From the NCBI GenBank assembly GCA_035292885.1, contig DATDPG010000081.1, positions 1-39,109 on the forward strand: 39,109 bases of DNA. The letters are read 5' to 3'. The stretch comes from Bdellovibrionota bacterium (GTDB lineage: Bacteria; Bdellovibrionota_G; JALEGL01; DATDPG01). A program made the translations under genes and the position numbers. The notes beneath the pieces were generated by a model that was not told the DNA's origin, searched no databases, and was given only the letters and a program-made list of their open reading frames with translations. How positions within the stretch are numbered: position 1 is the stretch's first letter; every line of letters begins with the position of its first letter. Shown in pieces: positions 9,937-17,139 of the stretch.

Positions 9937-11382
9937 ATGGCACTCGAACTGAAGCAGAGTCTTCGTTTAAGCCAGCAGCTGGTCATGACCCCGCAGCTGC
10001 AGCAAGCCATTAAATTGCTGCAGCTCAATCGCCTGGAACTCGCGGAACATGTGATGGGCGAACTTCTGGAAAATCCGATCCTCGAAGAATACGCCGAAAA
10101 CGCCGACGAAGAGGACGTCAAGGAGACCAAGCAAGACAAAATCGAAAAAGTCGAAGACGCCAAGACCAAAGAGGTCGATCCCCAAAAAGGGGAAGGTTCG
10201 GACGACATCAATTGGGAAAATTATCTCAACAGCCAGCCGTACACACCCTCGTACGGCGGGGCGGCCCGAGACATCGACCCGGATCTTCCGTCATTTGAAG
10301 CTACGCTCACGCGAGCCGATTCTTTGGCGGAACATTTGATGAGCCAACTCCATCTCACGCGCATGAGCGATCACGAAATGAACATCGGCGCCGTCGTCAT
10401 CGGAAACCTCGATGACAACGGCTATCTCGTGTCGTCGCTGGAAGATATGGCGCGCAAGACCAGGACGACGCCGGAAGAAGTGGAAAAAGTCCTTAAGAAA
10501 ATCCAGGAGTTCGATCCCATCGGTGTCGGCGCGCGGGATCTTCGGGAATGCTTGCTGATTCAGGCGAAACAGATTCCCCACAACGACCTCATTCGAAAGA
10601 TCATTGAAAATCATTTGCACGATCTCGAGCGAAAAGCGTATCCCGCGATCTCGAAAGCCTGTGGCGTGCCTCCGGACCAGGTGATCGCAGCGGTAAAGGA
10701 GATCACGAAGCTGGAACCCAAGCCGGGAAGGCCGTTCTACGACGAAAGTTCCCAGTACATCACGCCCGATATCTATGTGTACAAAGTCGGCGACGAGTAC
10801 GTCATCGTGCAAAACGAAGACGGGCTTCCAAAGCTTCGCATTTCCAATTTTTATCAGAGCGTTCTGCGCGGAAACCATTCGTCATCGATGACGAAGGAAT
10901 ACATCAACGACAAACTCCGTTCGGCGGTCTGGTTGATTCGATCGATTCACCAGCGGCAGCGGACGATTTACAAGGTCACGGAATCGATTGTGAAGATTCA
11001 GCGCGATTTTCTCGAGAGGGGGATCTCCGCGCTCAAGCCAATGGTCCTTCGGGATGTCGCGGAAGACATCGGCATGCACGAATCGACCGTCAGCCGCGTG
11101 ACGGCCAACAAATACATTCACACGCCCCAGGGTGTGTATGAGCTGAAGTTTTTCTTCAACTCCAGCATCAAGCGGGTGGAAGGGGCCGACGTCGCGTCCG
11201 AGGTCGTCAAAGAGAAAATCAAAACGATCGTGGTGGCGGAAGATCCTCGGCGCCCCTACAGCGACCAGGAGTTGGTTGAACTCTTACGGCAATTGAACAT
11301 CGACATCGCCCGCCGAACGGTGGCCAAATACCGCGAGATGCTCGGGATTTTGTCTTCCTCAAAACGTAAGCGGTTATTTTAG
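9937..11382 (+). CDS. rpoN: RNA polymerase sigma-54 factor
   Basis: RpoN directs RNA polymerase to -24/-12 promoters that need an AAA+ activator. The 481-residue protein has the Gln/Leu-rich region I (LKQSLRLSQQLVMTPQLQQAIKLLQLNRLEL), an acidic linker (residues about 50-90), the core-binding region, a helix-turn-helix part (ALKPMVLRDVAEDIGMHESTVSRVTANKYI) and the RpoN box ARRTVAKYRE at residues 458-467, which reads the -24 element. All functional parts are present. The ATG follows a GGTAGG-like site. hpf follows after 16 bases, then a lipoprotein and PTS genes, the usual rpoN neighbourhood in proteobacteria. Confidence 0.98.
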   Translation: MALELKQSLRLSQQLVMTPQLQQAIKLLQLNRLELAEHVMGELLENPILEEYAENADEEDVKETKQDKIEKVEDAKTKEVDPQKGEGSDDINWENYLNSQPYTPSYGGAARDIDPDLPSFEATLTRADSLAEHLMSQLHLTRMSDHEMNIGAVVIGNLDDNGYLVSSLEDMARKTRTTPEEVEKVLKKIQEFDPIGVGARDLRECLLIQAKQIPHNDLIRKIIENHLHDLERKAYPAISKACGVPPDQVIAAVKEITKLEPKPGRPFYDESSQYITPDIYVYKVGDEYVIVQNEDGLPKLRISNFYQSVLRGNHSSSMTKEYINDKLRSAVWLIRSIHQRQRTIYKVTESIVKIQRDFLERGISALKPMVLRDVAEDIGMHESTVSRVTANKYIHTPQGVYELKFFFNSSIKRVEGADVASEVVKEKIKTIVVAEDPRRPYSDQELVELLRQLNIDIARRTVAKYREMLGILSSSKRKRLF

Positions 11383-11398
11383 CGAACAGGAGGCAGAA

Positions 11399-11719
11399 AT
11401 GAAATCGATGATTACATTCCGGCACATGGCCGCAAGCCCCGCCGTGAAAGAATTTGTCACCGAGCGCCTCGAGAAGCTCGACCGTTTCGGGAACAAAGGC
11501 AAAGAGGCGCACGTCATTCTCGAGACTGAAAAATATATGCATCACGCCGAAGTCGTATTGTCGTCCAAGAATTTTAAGGCCCGGGGAAAGGCCTCGACGG
11601 GGGACATGTACGCCTCCATCGAAGAAGCCATCACGAAGGTGGAGAAAAGCCTCCGTAAGCACCATGACAAGAGTGTAAAAGCCAAGAACCACGCCGGCCG
11701 GGCTGCGGAAGCCGCATAG
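11399..11719 (+). CDS. hpf: Ribosome hibernation promoting factor, short form
   Basis: HPF (RaiA/YfiA family, formerly sigma-54 modulation protein) binds the 30S decoding channel and stops translation in stationary phase. The 106-residue product is the short form, lacking the C-terminal dimerisation domain of long HPF. The beta-alpha-beta pattern is clear: MITFRHMAASPAVKEFVTERLEKLDRF, then HVILETEKYMHHAEVVL and DMYASIEEAITKVEKSLRKHHDK. It follows rpoN with an AGGAGG ribosome binding site, as is common in proteobacteria. The tail (KSVKAKNHAGRAAEAA) is basic and low in complexity. Confidence 0.93.
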   Translation: MKSMITFRHMAASPAVKEFVTERLEKLDRFGNKGKEAHVILETEKYMHHAEVVLSSKNFKARGKASTGDMYASIEEAITKVEKSLRKHHDKSVKAKNHAGRAAEAA

Positions 11720-11764
11720 TTACTCTATCGTTGTCGGAATTCCCGGCGCGGGTATGCTTTTCCC

Positions 11765-12220
11765 ATGCGCCGCTCATTCGTGTGCCTCTTTTTAGGTTTC
11801 GTGTTTCTCGGCTGCGACAAGCCGAAATCTCTCATCAATGAATTTGATGTAGACGAAGCTCCCCGAAACACATTCACCAAACTGGTGACTTCGATCTCCG
11901 GAAAGGGATTCGTCGTCAGTTCCGTCGACATGGCCGGAATGACGCTTGCTACGAACTGGAAGGAAATTGAGACCGACAATCTGAAAAAATTCGCGTTGCT
12001 TTCAGGTGACGTGCTTCATTACGATAAGGGCCGCGTGCGCTGTTCCATTGCGGTGACGGATCGTAATGGAAATGCCCACATTAAAATCGACGCGCAAGTG
12101 GAAGGGCTCTTCCACGGCAAACAGGCGGGGACGAGCGGGACGGGCAGTTCGGGTTGGTCGGCCGAGCGGAGTACCGGCGAATTCGAGAAGTCGCTGGTCA
12201 AAGAGGTTTCCGGCGGTTAG
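11765..12220 (+). CDS. Small lipoprotein of unknown function
   Basis: The 151-residue product starts with a short signal peptide (MRRSFVCLFLGFVFLGC) whose lipobox FLGC places the lipidated cysteine at residue 17; the next residues are DK, and Asp at +2 may favour inner-membrane retention. The rest is an alpha/beta-like sequence without a recognised domain, followed by a Gly/Ser-rich linker (GTSGTGSSGWSAERS). It sits between hpf and ptsN, where this cluster normally has no lipoprotein, and is separated from ptsN by a large palindrome. I cannot assign a function. Confidence 0.75.
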   Translation: MRRSFVCLFLGFVFLGCDKPKSLINEFDVDEAPRNTFTKLVTSISGKGFVVSSVDMAGMTLATNWKEIETDNLKKFALLSGDVLHYDKGRVRCSIAVTDRNGNAHIKIDAQVEGLFHGKQAGTSGTGSSGWSAERSTGEFEKSLVKEVSGG

Positions 12221-12267
12221 CGGTTTTCTCGTACAGACGGGACAGGCTTCTTTTTTCCAGGGACTTA

Positions 12268-12430
12268 GTGCTTCGATCCGTAAATACGGTGAGGCATCGA
12301 GGTTGTCGATGCGCCGCGTTCTTGGTGCCCGGCGACGGAGGCGTACCCGGAAAGTACGGCGAAGGAGACGGGTGCCAAGAACGGGGATGCAGCGACGACC
12401 GAATGCCATCGTATTTACGGATCGAGGCAC
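12268..12430. repeat. 163-bp concentric imperfect palindrome upstream of ptsN
   Basis: Outer arms of 21 bases (12268-12288 and 12410-12430) are inverted copies with one mismatch. Inside them, 15-base arms at 12317-12331 and 12369-12383 match at 13 positions, and CGTAC (12342-12346) mirrors GTACG (12354-12358). All share a centre at about 12350, so the whole segment can fold into one long hairpin. It lies between the lipoprotein stop and the ptsN start, 20 bases from the ATG. A non-autonomous MITE-like insertion or a processed RNA duplex are both possible. Confidence 0.85.
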
Positions 12431-12450
12431 TTAAGGTAGCTTCGGCGCCC

Positions 12451-12912
12451 ATGAGGCTCAAGGACATGATCCAAGAGTCGCTGATTTTTCCGGAACTTCC
12501 GATGGAAGACAAAGCGGCCACACTCCGGCACATGGTGGACGGAGTGGCTCGGGTATTCCCGGAGCTCAAGGCCGAGGAATTGCTTGCGGTGATTATGGAC
12601 CGGGAACGTTTGAGCTCCACGGGGATCGGCAGCGGAATAGCGATTCCTCATGCAAAATTAAGCTCGTGTCGCAGCCATATCGCGGCATTCGGGCGCAGCC
12701 GCGCCGGCATTTCCTTTGATTCGATCGACGGCAAACCGGTGCATCTGATTTTCCTGATCGCCGGGCCCGTCGGCGCGAACGAAGCGCATCTCAAAGCTCT
12801 GGCTCGCATTTCAAAGTTTTTGCACGACACGACGTTCCGGGACCGCTTGATGGTCGCAGAGAGCGCTCAACTGATTTATGAGGCGATTGCCGAGAAGGAC
12901 GCTCAATATTAA
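12451..12912 (+). CDS. ptsN: Nitrogen-regulatory PTS EIIA component
   Basis: EIIA-Ntr accepts phosphate from HPr in the regulatory, non-transporting PTS and controls target proteins by its phosphorylation state. The 153-residue protein has the PTS EIIA type-2 fold; the phosphorylated residue is His67 in STGIGSGIAIPHAKL, the family signature. KPVHLIFLIAGP and HLKALARISKFLHD are further conserved blocks. The frame is open upstream to 12154, but that part runs through the palindrome and has no homology pattern; ATG 12451 gives the normal N-terminus (MRLKDMIQESLIFPEL). The ribosome binding site is weak. rapZ, HPr and EI genes follow. Confidence 0.94.
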   Translation: MRLKDMIQESLIFPELPMEDKAATLRHMVDGVARVFPELKAEELLAVIMDRERLSSTGIGSGIAIPHAKLSSCRSHIAAFGRSRAGISFDSIDGKPVHLIFLIAGPVGANEAHLKALARISKFLHDTTFRDRLMVAESAQLIYEAIAEKDAQY

Positions 12913-12942
12913 ATCATCTTTTCGCCAGCTTGGGGGGGTGAG

Positions 12943-13800
12943 ATGAGGGCTGTGGTGATTTCCGGCCTCTCCGGCTCCGGGAAATCCTCCGCCGTGAAGG
13001 CCCTTGAGGATGCCGGTTACTTTTGCGTCGACAACCTCCCCGTGCCGGTTCTAGCGGCCTTTTTCGAACTTTCGGCTCAATCTTCCGAAGGGATTCAGAA
13101 ACTCGCATTTGTGATCGATGCCCGGGACAAAAAGCATATCGGTAAGCTCCCCACAGCCCTGGATCAGTTGACGAAAAAGGGCCACATGTTCGAACTCGTG
13201 TTTTTGGAAGCTTCGGACGAAATTCTGGCCCGGCGATTCAGTGAGACCCGGCGGAGGCACCCCCTTTCCCCGGACGGGTCGGTGGCCGAGGGCGTTGCGA
13301 TCGAGAAAAAACTGCTCGCGCCTCTTCGAAAAATCGCGAGCCACGTGATCGATACATCGGAACTGAATCCGAGGGATTTGCGGCAGAAGATGTTGCAGAG
13401 CGTACAGGCACCCAAGGAAGAAAACGCACTGGCGGTTCAGGTGACTTCCTTTGGTTTTAAGTACGGCCTTCCGGTGAACGCCGATATGGTTATGGATGTC
13501 CGCTTTCTCCCGAATCCGTTTTTTAAAGAAGAGCTAAAAGACCGAAGAGGAACCGATTCACGGGTGGTGGACTTCGTGCTCGCCCAAAAGGACACGATGG
13601 AGCTATTGGCTCTTTTCGAAAAGATGTTGAAATTTCTGCTTCCCCGTTTCGATCGGGAAGGAAAAAGTTATCTCCACCTGGCCGTCGGATGTACCGGAGG
13701 CCGGCATCGATCGGTTGTCATTGCAGGTCGGCTGGCGATGTCGATGGAAAAAATGGGCTATCACGTCACGCTTTCCCACAGGGATCTGGACCGTGATTGA
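12943..13800 (+). CDS. rapZ: RNase adapter protein RapZ / YvcJ family nucleotide-binding protein
   Basis: RapZ-family proteins are P-loop NTP-binding proteins; in Escherichia coli RapZ guides RNase E to the sRNA GlmZ and controls glucosamine-6-phosphate synthesis. The 285-residue protein has the Walker A motif GLSGSGKS at residues 8-15, the family block DNLPVPVL, the SETRRRHPLS block, and the C-terminal domain with VMDVRFLPNPFF and CTGGRHRSV, which define the family. A GGGGGGG ribosome binding site precedes the ATG. The gene overlaps the start of the HPr gene by eight bases. Whether it acts on a GlmZ-like RNA here is unknown. Confidence 0.95.
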   Translation: MRAVVISGLSGSGKSSAVKALEDAGYFCVDNLPVPVLAAFFELSAQSSEGIQKLAFVIDARDKKHIGKLPTALDQLTKKGHMFELVFLEASDEILARRFSETRRRHPLSPDGSVAEGVAIEKKLLAPLRKIASHVIDTSELNPRDLRQKMLQSVQAPKEENALAVQVTSFGFKYGLPVNADMVMDVRFLPNPFFKEELKDRRGTDSRVVDFVLAQKDTMELLALFEKMLKFLLPRFDREGKSYLHLAVGCTGGRHRSVVIAGRLAMSMEKMGYHVTLSHRDLDRD

Positions 13801-14104
13801 ACAGGAATCCCACAGTACCGATGAAGGCGTCTTGGAAGGAGAGGTCGTGATCGTCAATGAGCTTGGTTTGCACACGCGAACCGCCACGATTCTGGTGCAG
13901 TCGGCGCGCAAATTTGCGTCTTCGATCGAAGTGTCGATGGAGGGTGCCAGTGCCGACGGAAAGAGCCTTTTGGAACTTCTGACGTTGGGAGCGGGGAGAG
14001 GCAAGGTGCTTCGGCTCCGGGTCGCGGGTCCCGACCGGGACGAAGCATTTCAGACGCTCGCCCGTTTGATCGAACGCGGTTTTCAGGAAGAAGAGGTCCA
14101 GTGA
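13793..14104 (+). CDS. HPr phosphocarrier protein (regulatory PTS)
   Basis: HPr carries phosphate from enzyme I to EIIA. The 103-residue product from GTG 13793 has the active-site His27 in ELGLHTRTATILVQSA and the regulatory-site segment SADGKSLLELLTLGA with the serine used by HPr kinase in other lineages. The residue after the active-site arginine is Thr rather than the usual Pro or Ala. The N-terminus is about 12 residues longer than typical; a TTG at 13832 would give a standard length, so the start is uncertain. It overlaps rapZ by eight bases and the ptsI start by four (GTGA). No HPr kinase gene is adjacent. Confidence 0.92.
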   Translation: MIEQESHSTDEGVLEGEVVIVNELGLHTRTATILVQSARKFASSIEVSMEGASADGKSLLELLTLGAGRGKVLRLRVAGPDRDEAFQTLARLIERGFQEEEVQ

Positions 14105-15861
14105 GCGAAGCCGAACGCACGGTTCGGGGAATCGCCGCTTCACCCGGGATCGCACTCGGATTTGCCCACGTGCTCGACCAGGGGAAACTGACGATTCCCC
14201 ATCGAACGTTGCCTCGAAAGGAAGTGGAAGGAGAGGTCGCGCGCTTCGACGAAACGCTCCGGTCCGTCAAAGAGCAGCTTCGCTATCTTCGAAAACGGGT
14301 CAACGATGAGCAGGGGGAAGAGCATGTCTATCTCGTGGACGCCCAAGTGTTGATGCTCGAAGACAAGAGCTTGACCGACGACACGCGCGAATTGATTCGG
14401 AGCCAACAAATCAACGTCGAATGGGCGCTTCAGAAAGCTCTCGAAAGATTCAAGACCTCGTTCGACAAGATCGACGACGAATATTTTCGGGATCGACGGA
14501 GCGATATCGATTACGTCGAGGAACGGCTTTTGCGCGCGCTTCTCGGGACGAAAGAACATCGTTACCTCTCCATCCAGCAGCAGACGGTCTTGATCGCGGC
14601 GGACCTGACGCCTTCCGATCTGACGAAGATCAACCGCGAGAATCTTGTCGCGATTCTCACCGACGTCGGAGGGCGGACATCGCACACGGCGATCATCGCG
14701 AGGTCTTTGGAGATCCCGTTCGTGACCGGATTCGGGGATCTATCCGTGCAGGTTCAGAACGGCGGCCGCGTGATTGTGGACGGCAACGAAGGGACGGCCG
14801 TCGTTCACCCCGCAACGAAGACGTGGTCCGCGTATCAGGAAAAAAAACAGCGATACATAGCCACGCGAAAAGAATTGTTGAAGAACCGGCACCACAAAGC
14901 GGAAACGAAAGATCAGTTTTCGGTTCACTTGAAAGCGAATATCGATCTGCTGGAGGAGCTTCCTTCCATGGTGGAGAACGGAGCCGAAGGGATAGGGATG
15001 TTGCGGACGGAGCATCTGTTTCTGGGCGGCTCGGTTCCGGTCTCCGAGGACGAACAGTTTGAAAAATACAAAGAAGCGGTTCTCAAAGCCAAACCGCATG
15101 AGGCCGTAATACGGCTCCTGGACCTACCGGGAGATGAACTCTTCTATCCACCCAGCTCCGGACCTTCCCTTCATAAGAATCCCGCGTTGGGGTTACGCGG
15201 GGTTCGGTTTCTTCTGCATGAAAAAGAAATCTTCAGCGTTCAGGTGCGGGCGATATTGCGCGCGAGTGCGTTCGGAAAAGCGGCTGTCCTGTACCCGATG
15301 GTTTCCACCGTAGGAGAAGTCCGGCTGGCGAATCAATGGCTGGCCGAAATCATGCAGGATCTGAAAGCGCGGAATATTCCGTTTGATCCGGACCTTCGAA
15401 TCGGCGCCATGATCGAAGTTCCTTCGGCGGCGCTATGCGCGGAAAAATTGGCGCAGGAAGTGGATTTCTTTTCCATCGGGACGAACGACCTCGTCCAATA
15501 CGCCATGGGTGTCGACCGTTCCAACGAACTGGTGGCCGATCTGTATGATCCGTTCCACAGCGCGGTGATCCAATTGCTTCGGTCGATCATCGAAAAAGGG
15601 CACAAAGCGGGGATCGAAGTCGGCGTTTGCGGAGAAGTAGCTTGTGAACCGCTCTATGTTCCGCTCTTGGTGGCGATGGAGTGCAATTTTCTCTCCATGA
15701 ACACCGCCGCGATCCCGTTCATCAAGGAGATCGTGCGGGAACTAACGATCGGCGAGGCGAAGCAGTGGCTGGCCGAGGTGGCCGATCTGGACCGGCCGGC
15801 GGATGTCCGCCGGCAGATTTCGGACCGGCTTTCCGGGCGTCTTCGGACACTTGCTTCTTGA
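14101..15861 (+). CDS. ptsI: Phosphoenolpyruvate-protein phosphotransferase (PTS enzyme I)
   Basis: Enzyme I takes phosphate from phosphoenolpyruvate and passes it to HPr. The 586-residue protein has the HPr-binding and phosphohistidine domains first, with His195 in GGRTSHTAIIARSLEIPFV, then the PEP-binding TIM barrel (GIGMLRTEHLF; MIEVPSAAL; DFFSIGTNDLVQYAMGVDR) and the catalytic cysteine region (GVCGEVACEP). The N-terminus RGIAASPGIALGFA is standard, and there is no GAF domain as in EI-Ntr (PtsP). The start is GTG 14101, overlapping the HPr stop. With ptsN in the same cluster and no EIIB/EIIC permease, it probably feeds a regulatory phosphorelay. Confidence 0.95.
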   Translation: MSEAERTVRGIAASPGIALGFAHVLDQGKLTIPHRTLPRKEVEGEVARFDETLRSVKEQLRYLRKRVNDEQGEEHVYLVDAQVLMLEDKSLTDDTRELIRSQQINVEWALQKALERFKTSFDKIDDEYFRDRRSDIDYVEERLLRALLGTKEHRYLSIQQQTVLIAADLTPSDLTKINRENLVAILTDVGGRTSHTAIIARSLEIPFVTGFGDLSVQVQNGGRVIVDGNEGTAVVHPATKTWSAYQEKKQRYIATRKELLKNRHHKAETKDQFSVHLKANIDLLEELPSMVENGAEGIGMLRTEHLFLGGSVPVSEDEQFEKYKEAVLKAKPHEAVIRLLDLPGDELFYPPSSGPSLHKNPALGLRGVRFLLHEKEIFSVQVRAILRASAFGKAAVLYPMVSTVGEVRLANQWLAEIMQDLKARNIPFDPDLRIGAMIEVPSAALCAEKLAQEVDFFSIGTNDLVQYAMGVDRSNELVADLYDPFHSAVIQLLRSIIEKGHKAGIEVGVCGEVACEPLYVPLLVAMECNFLSMNTAAIPFIKEIVRELTIGEAKQWLAEVADLDRPADVRRQISDRLSGRLRTLAS

Positions 15862-15939
15862 CGGGTTTGAAAAGTGGGTGTTAGAGGAAGCAGTTTTTCT
15901 CGGATTCGACGCAGGAAACCCCGAACCAAGGAGAAAGCC

Positions 15940-17106
15940 ATGTACGCAGGAAAGTTCTTATTCACTTCCGAGTCCGTCACCGAAGGGCATCCGGATAAAA
16001 TCTGCGATCAGATTTCGGACGCCGTTCTGGATACGTTGATTTCCCAAGATCCGGGCAGCCGTGTGGCGTGCGAGGCCATGATCGGAACGGGCTTTATCCA
16101 TGTGGCCGGCGAAATCACGACCAAAGGATGGGCGAATTTCGACGAGATCGCGCGCAACGTCACACGGGAAATCGGATATACCCACTCGGACATCGGATTC
16201 GACGCCGACAACTGCGCGATCATGCTGTCGATCAACAAGCAGTCCGGAGACATTTCGCAAGGGGTCACCGAGGGCGAGGGGCTCTACAAGGAACAAGGGG
16301 CCGGCGATCAGGGAATGATGTTCGGATACGCCTGCAACGAAAACGAAGACTACATGCCCTCGCCGATTTATTACGCTCACAAACTCACCCGACGTTTGGC
16401 GGAAACGCGCCGCCAGGGAACTCTCAATTTCCTTCGCCCCGACGGCAAATCTCAAGTGACCGTGGAATACGTGAACGGAAAGCCGACTCGAATCGACGCG
16501 GTGATCATCTCGGCGCAACATTCCCCCGACGTGACGTACGAAAAAATCCGCGAATCGATTCTGGATCAGGTGGTTAAGCCTTCGTTGCCGGCTCAGCTGT
16601 TGGATTCAAAAACCAAGTATTTCATCAATCCCACGGGGCGTTTTGTGGTGGGGGGACCCCACGGGGACTGCGGCTTGACGGGAAGAAAGATTATCGTGGA
16701 CACCTACGGCGGCTGGGGCCGGCACGGCGGCGGATCGTTCTCGGGGAAGGACCCGTCCAAAGTCGATCGAAGCGCCTCGTATATGGCTCGATACGTGGCC
16801 AAGAACGTCGTCGCGGCCGGTCTCGCGGAACACTGCGAGATTCAGGTGGCATATGCCATCGGTGTGGCCGAGCCGGTCTCCGTAATGGTGAATTCCTTCG
16901 GAACCGGAAAAATCTCGGATGAGAAATTAGGAGCGGTCGTGCGAGAAATCTTTACGTTTAAACCGAAGTCGATCATCCAAAAGCTTCAGCTCCTTCGGCC
17001 GATCTATCGCAAGACGGCTTCGTACGGCCACTTTGGTCGTGCGAGCGACGGATTCAGCTGGGAGCAGACCGATATGGTCGACGCCGTTCGAAAGGCTGCC
17101 GGGTAA
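15940..17106 (+). CDS. metK: S-adenosylmethionine synthetase
   Basis: MetK makes S-adenosylmethionine from methionine and ATP. The 388-residue protein starts with [26 protein letters not shown], has the signature [12 protein letters not shown], and the P-loop-like block [20 protein letters not shown] followed by [20 protein letters not shown] 15940 is chosen because it gives the family N-terminus and follows AAGGAGAAAG; the frame is open upstream to 15874 without homology pattern. The 78-base gap after ptsI shows no SAM riboswitch fold. Its product feeds hpnH, and ahcY for the by-product S-adenosylhomocysteine lies later in the window. Confidence 0.98.
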   Translation: MYAGKFLFTSESVTEGHPDKICDQISDAVLDTLISQDPGSRVACEAMIGTGFIHVAGEITTKGWANFDEIARNVTREIGYTHSDIGFDADNCAIMLSINKQSGDISQGVTEGEGLYKEQGAGDQGMMFGYACNENEDYMPSPIYYAHKLTRRLAETRRQGTLNFLRPDGKSQVTVEYVNGKPTRIDAVIISAQHSPDVTYEKIRESILDQVVKPSLPAQLLDSKTKYFINPTGRFVVGGPHGDCGLTGRKIIVDTYGGWGRHGGGSFSGKDPSKVDRSASYMARYVAKNVVAAGLAEHCEIQVAYAIGVAEPVSVMVNSFGTGKISDEKLGAVVREIFTFKPKSIIQKLQLLRPIYRKTASYGHFGRASDGFSWEQTDMVDAVRKAAG

Positions 17107-17139
17107 GCTCTCGGCCGCGGCAACGCCGCTCCATTATTC

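Noticed and set aside
12154-12450. N-terminal extension of ptsN through the palindrome
   Set aside because: The translated extension is low-complexity, overlaps the lipoprotein gene and runs through a symmetric repeat; PtsN proteins start as at 12451.
15862-15939. SAM or SAH riboswitch before metK
   Set aside because: The 78-base gap has no paired helices or core motifs of known SAM-responsive classes and no expression platform.
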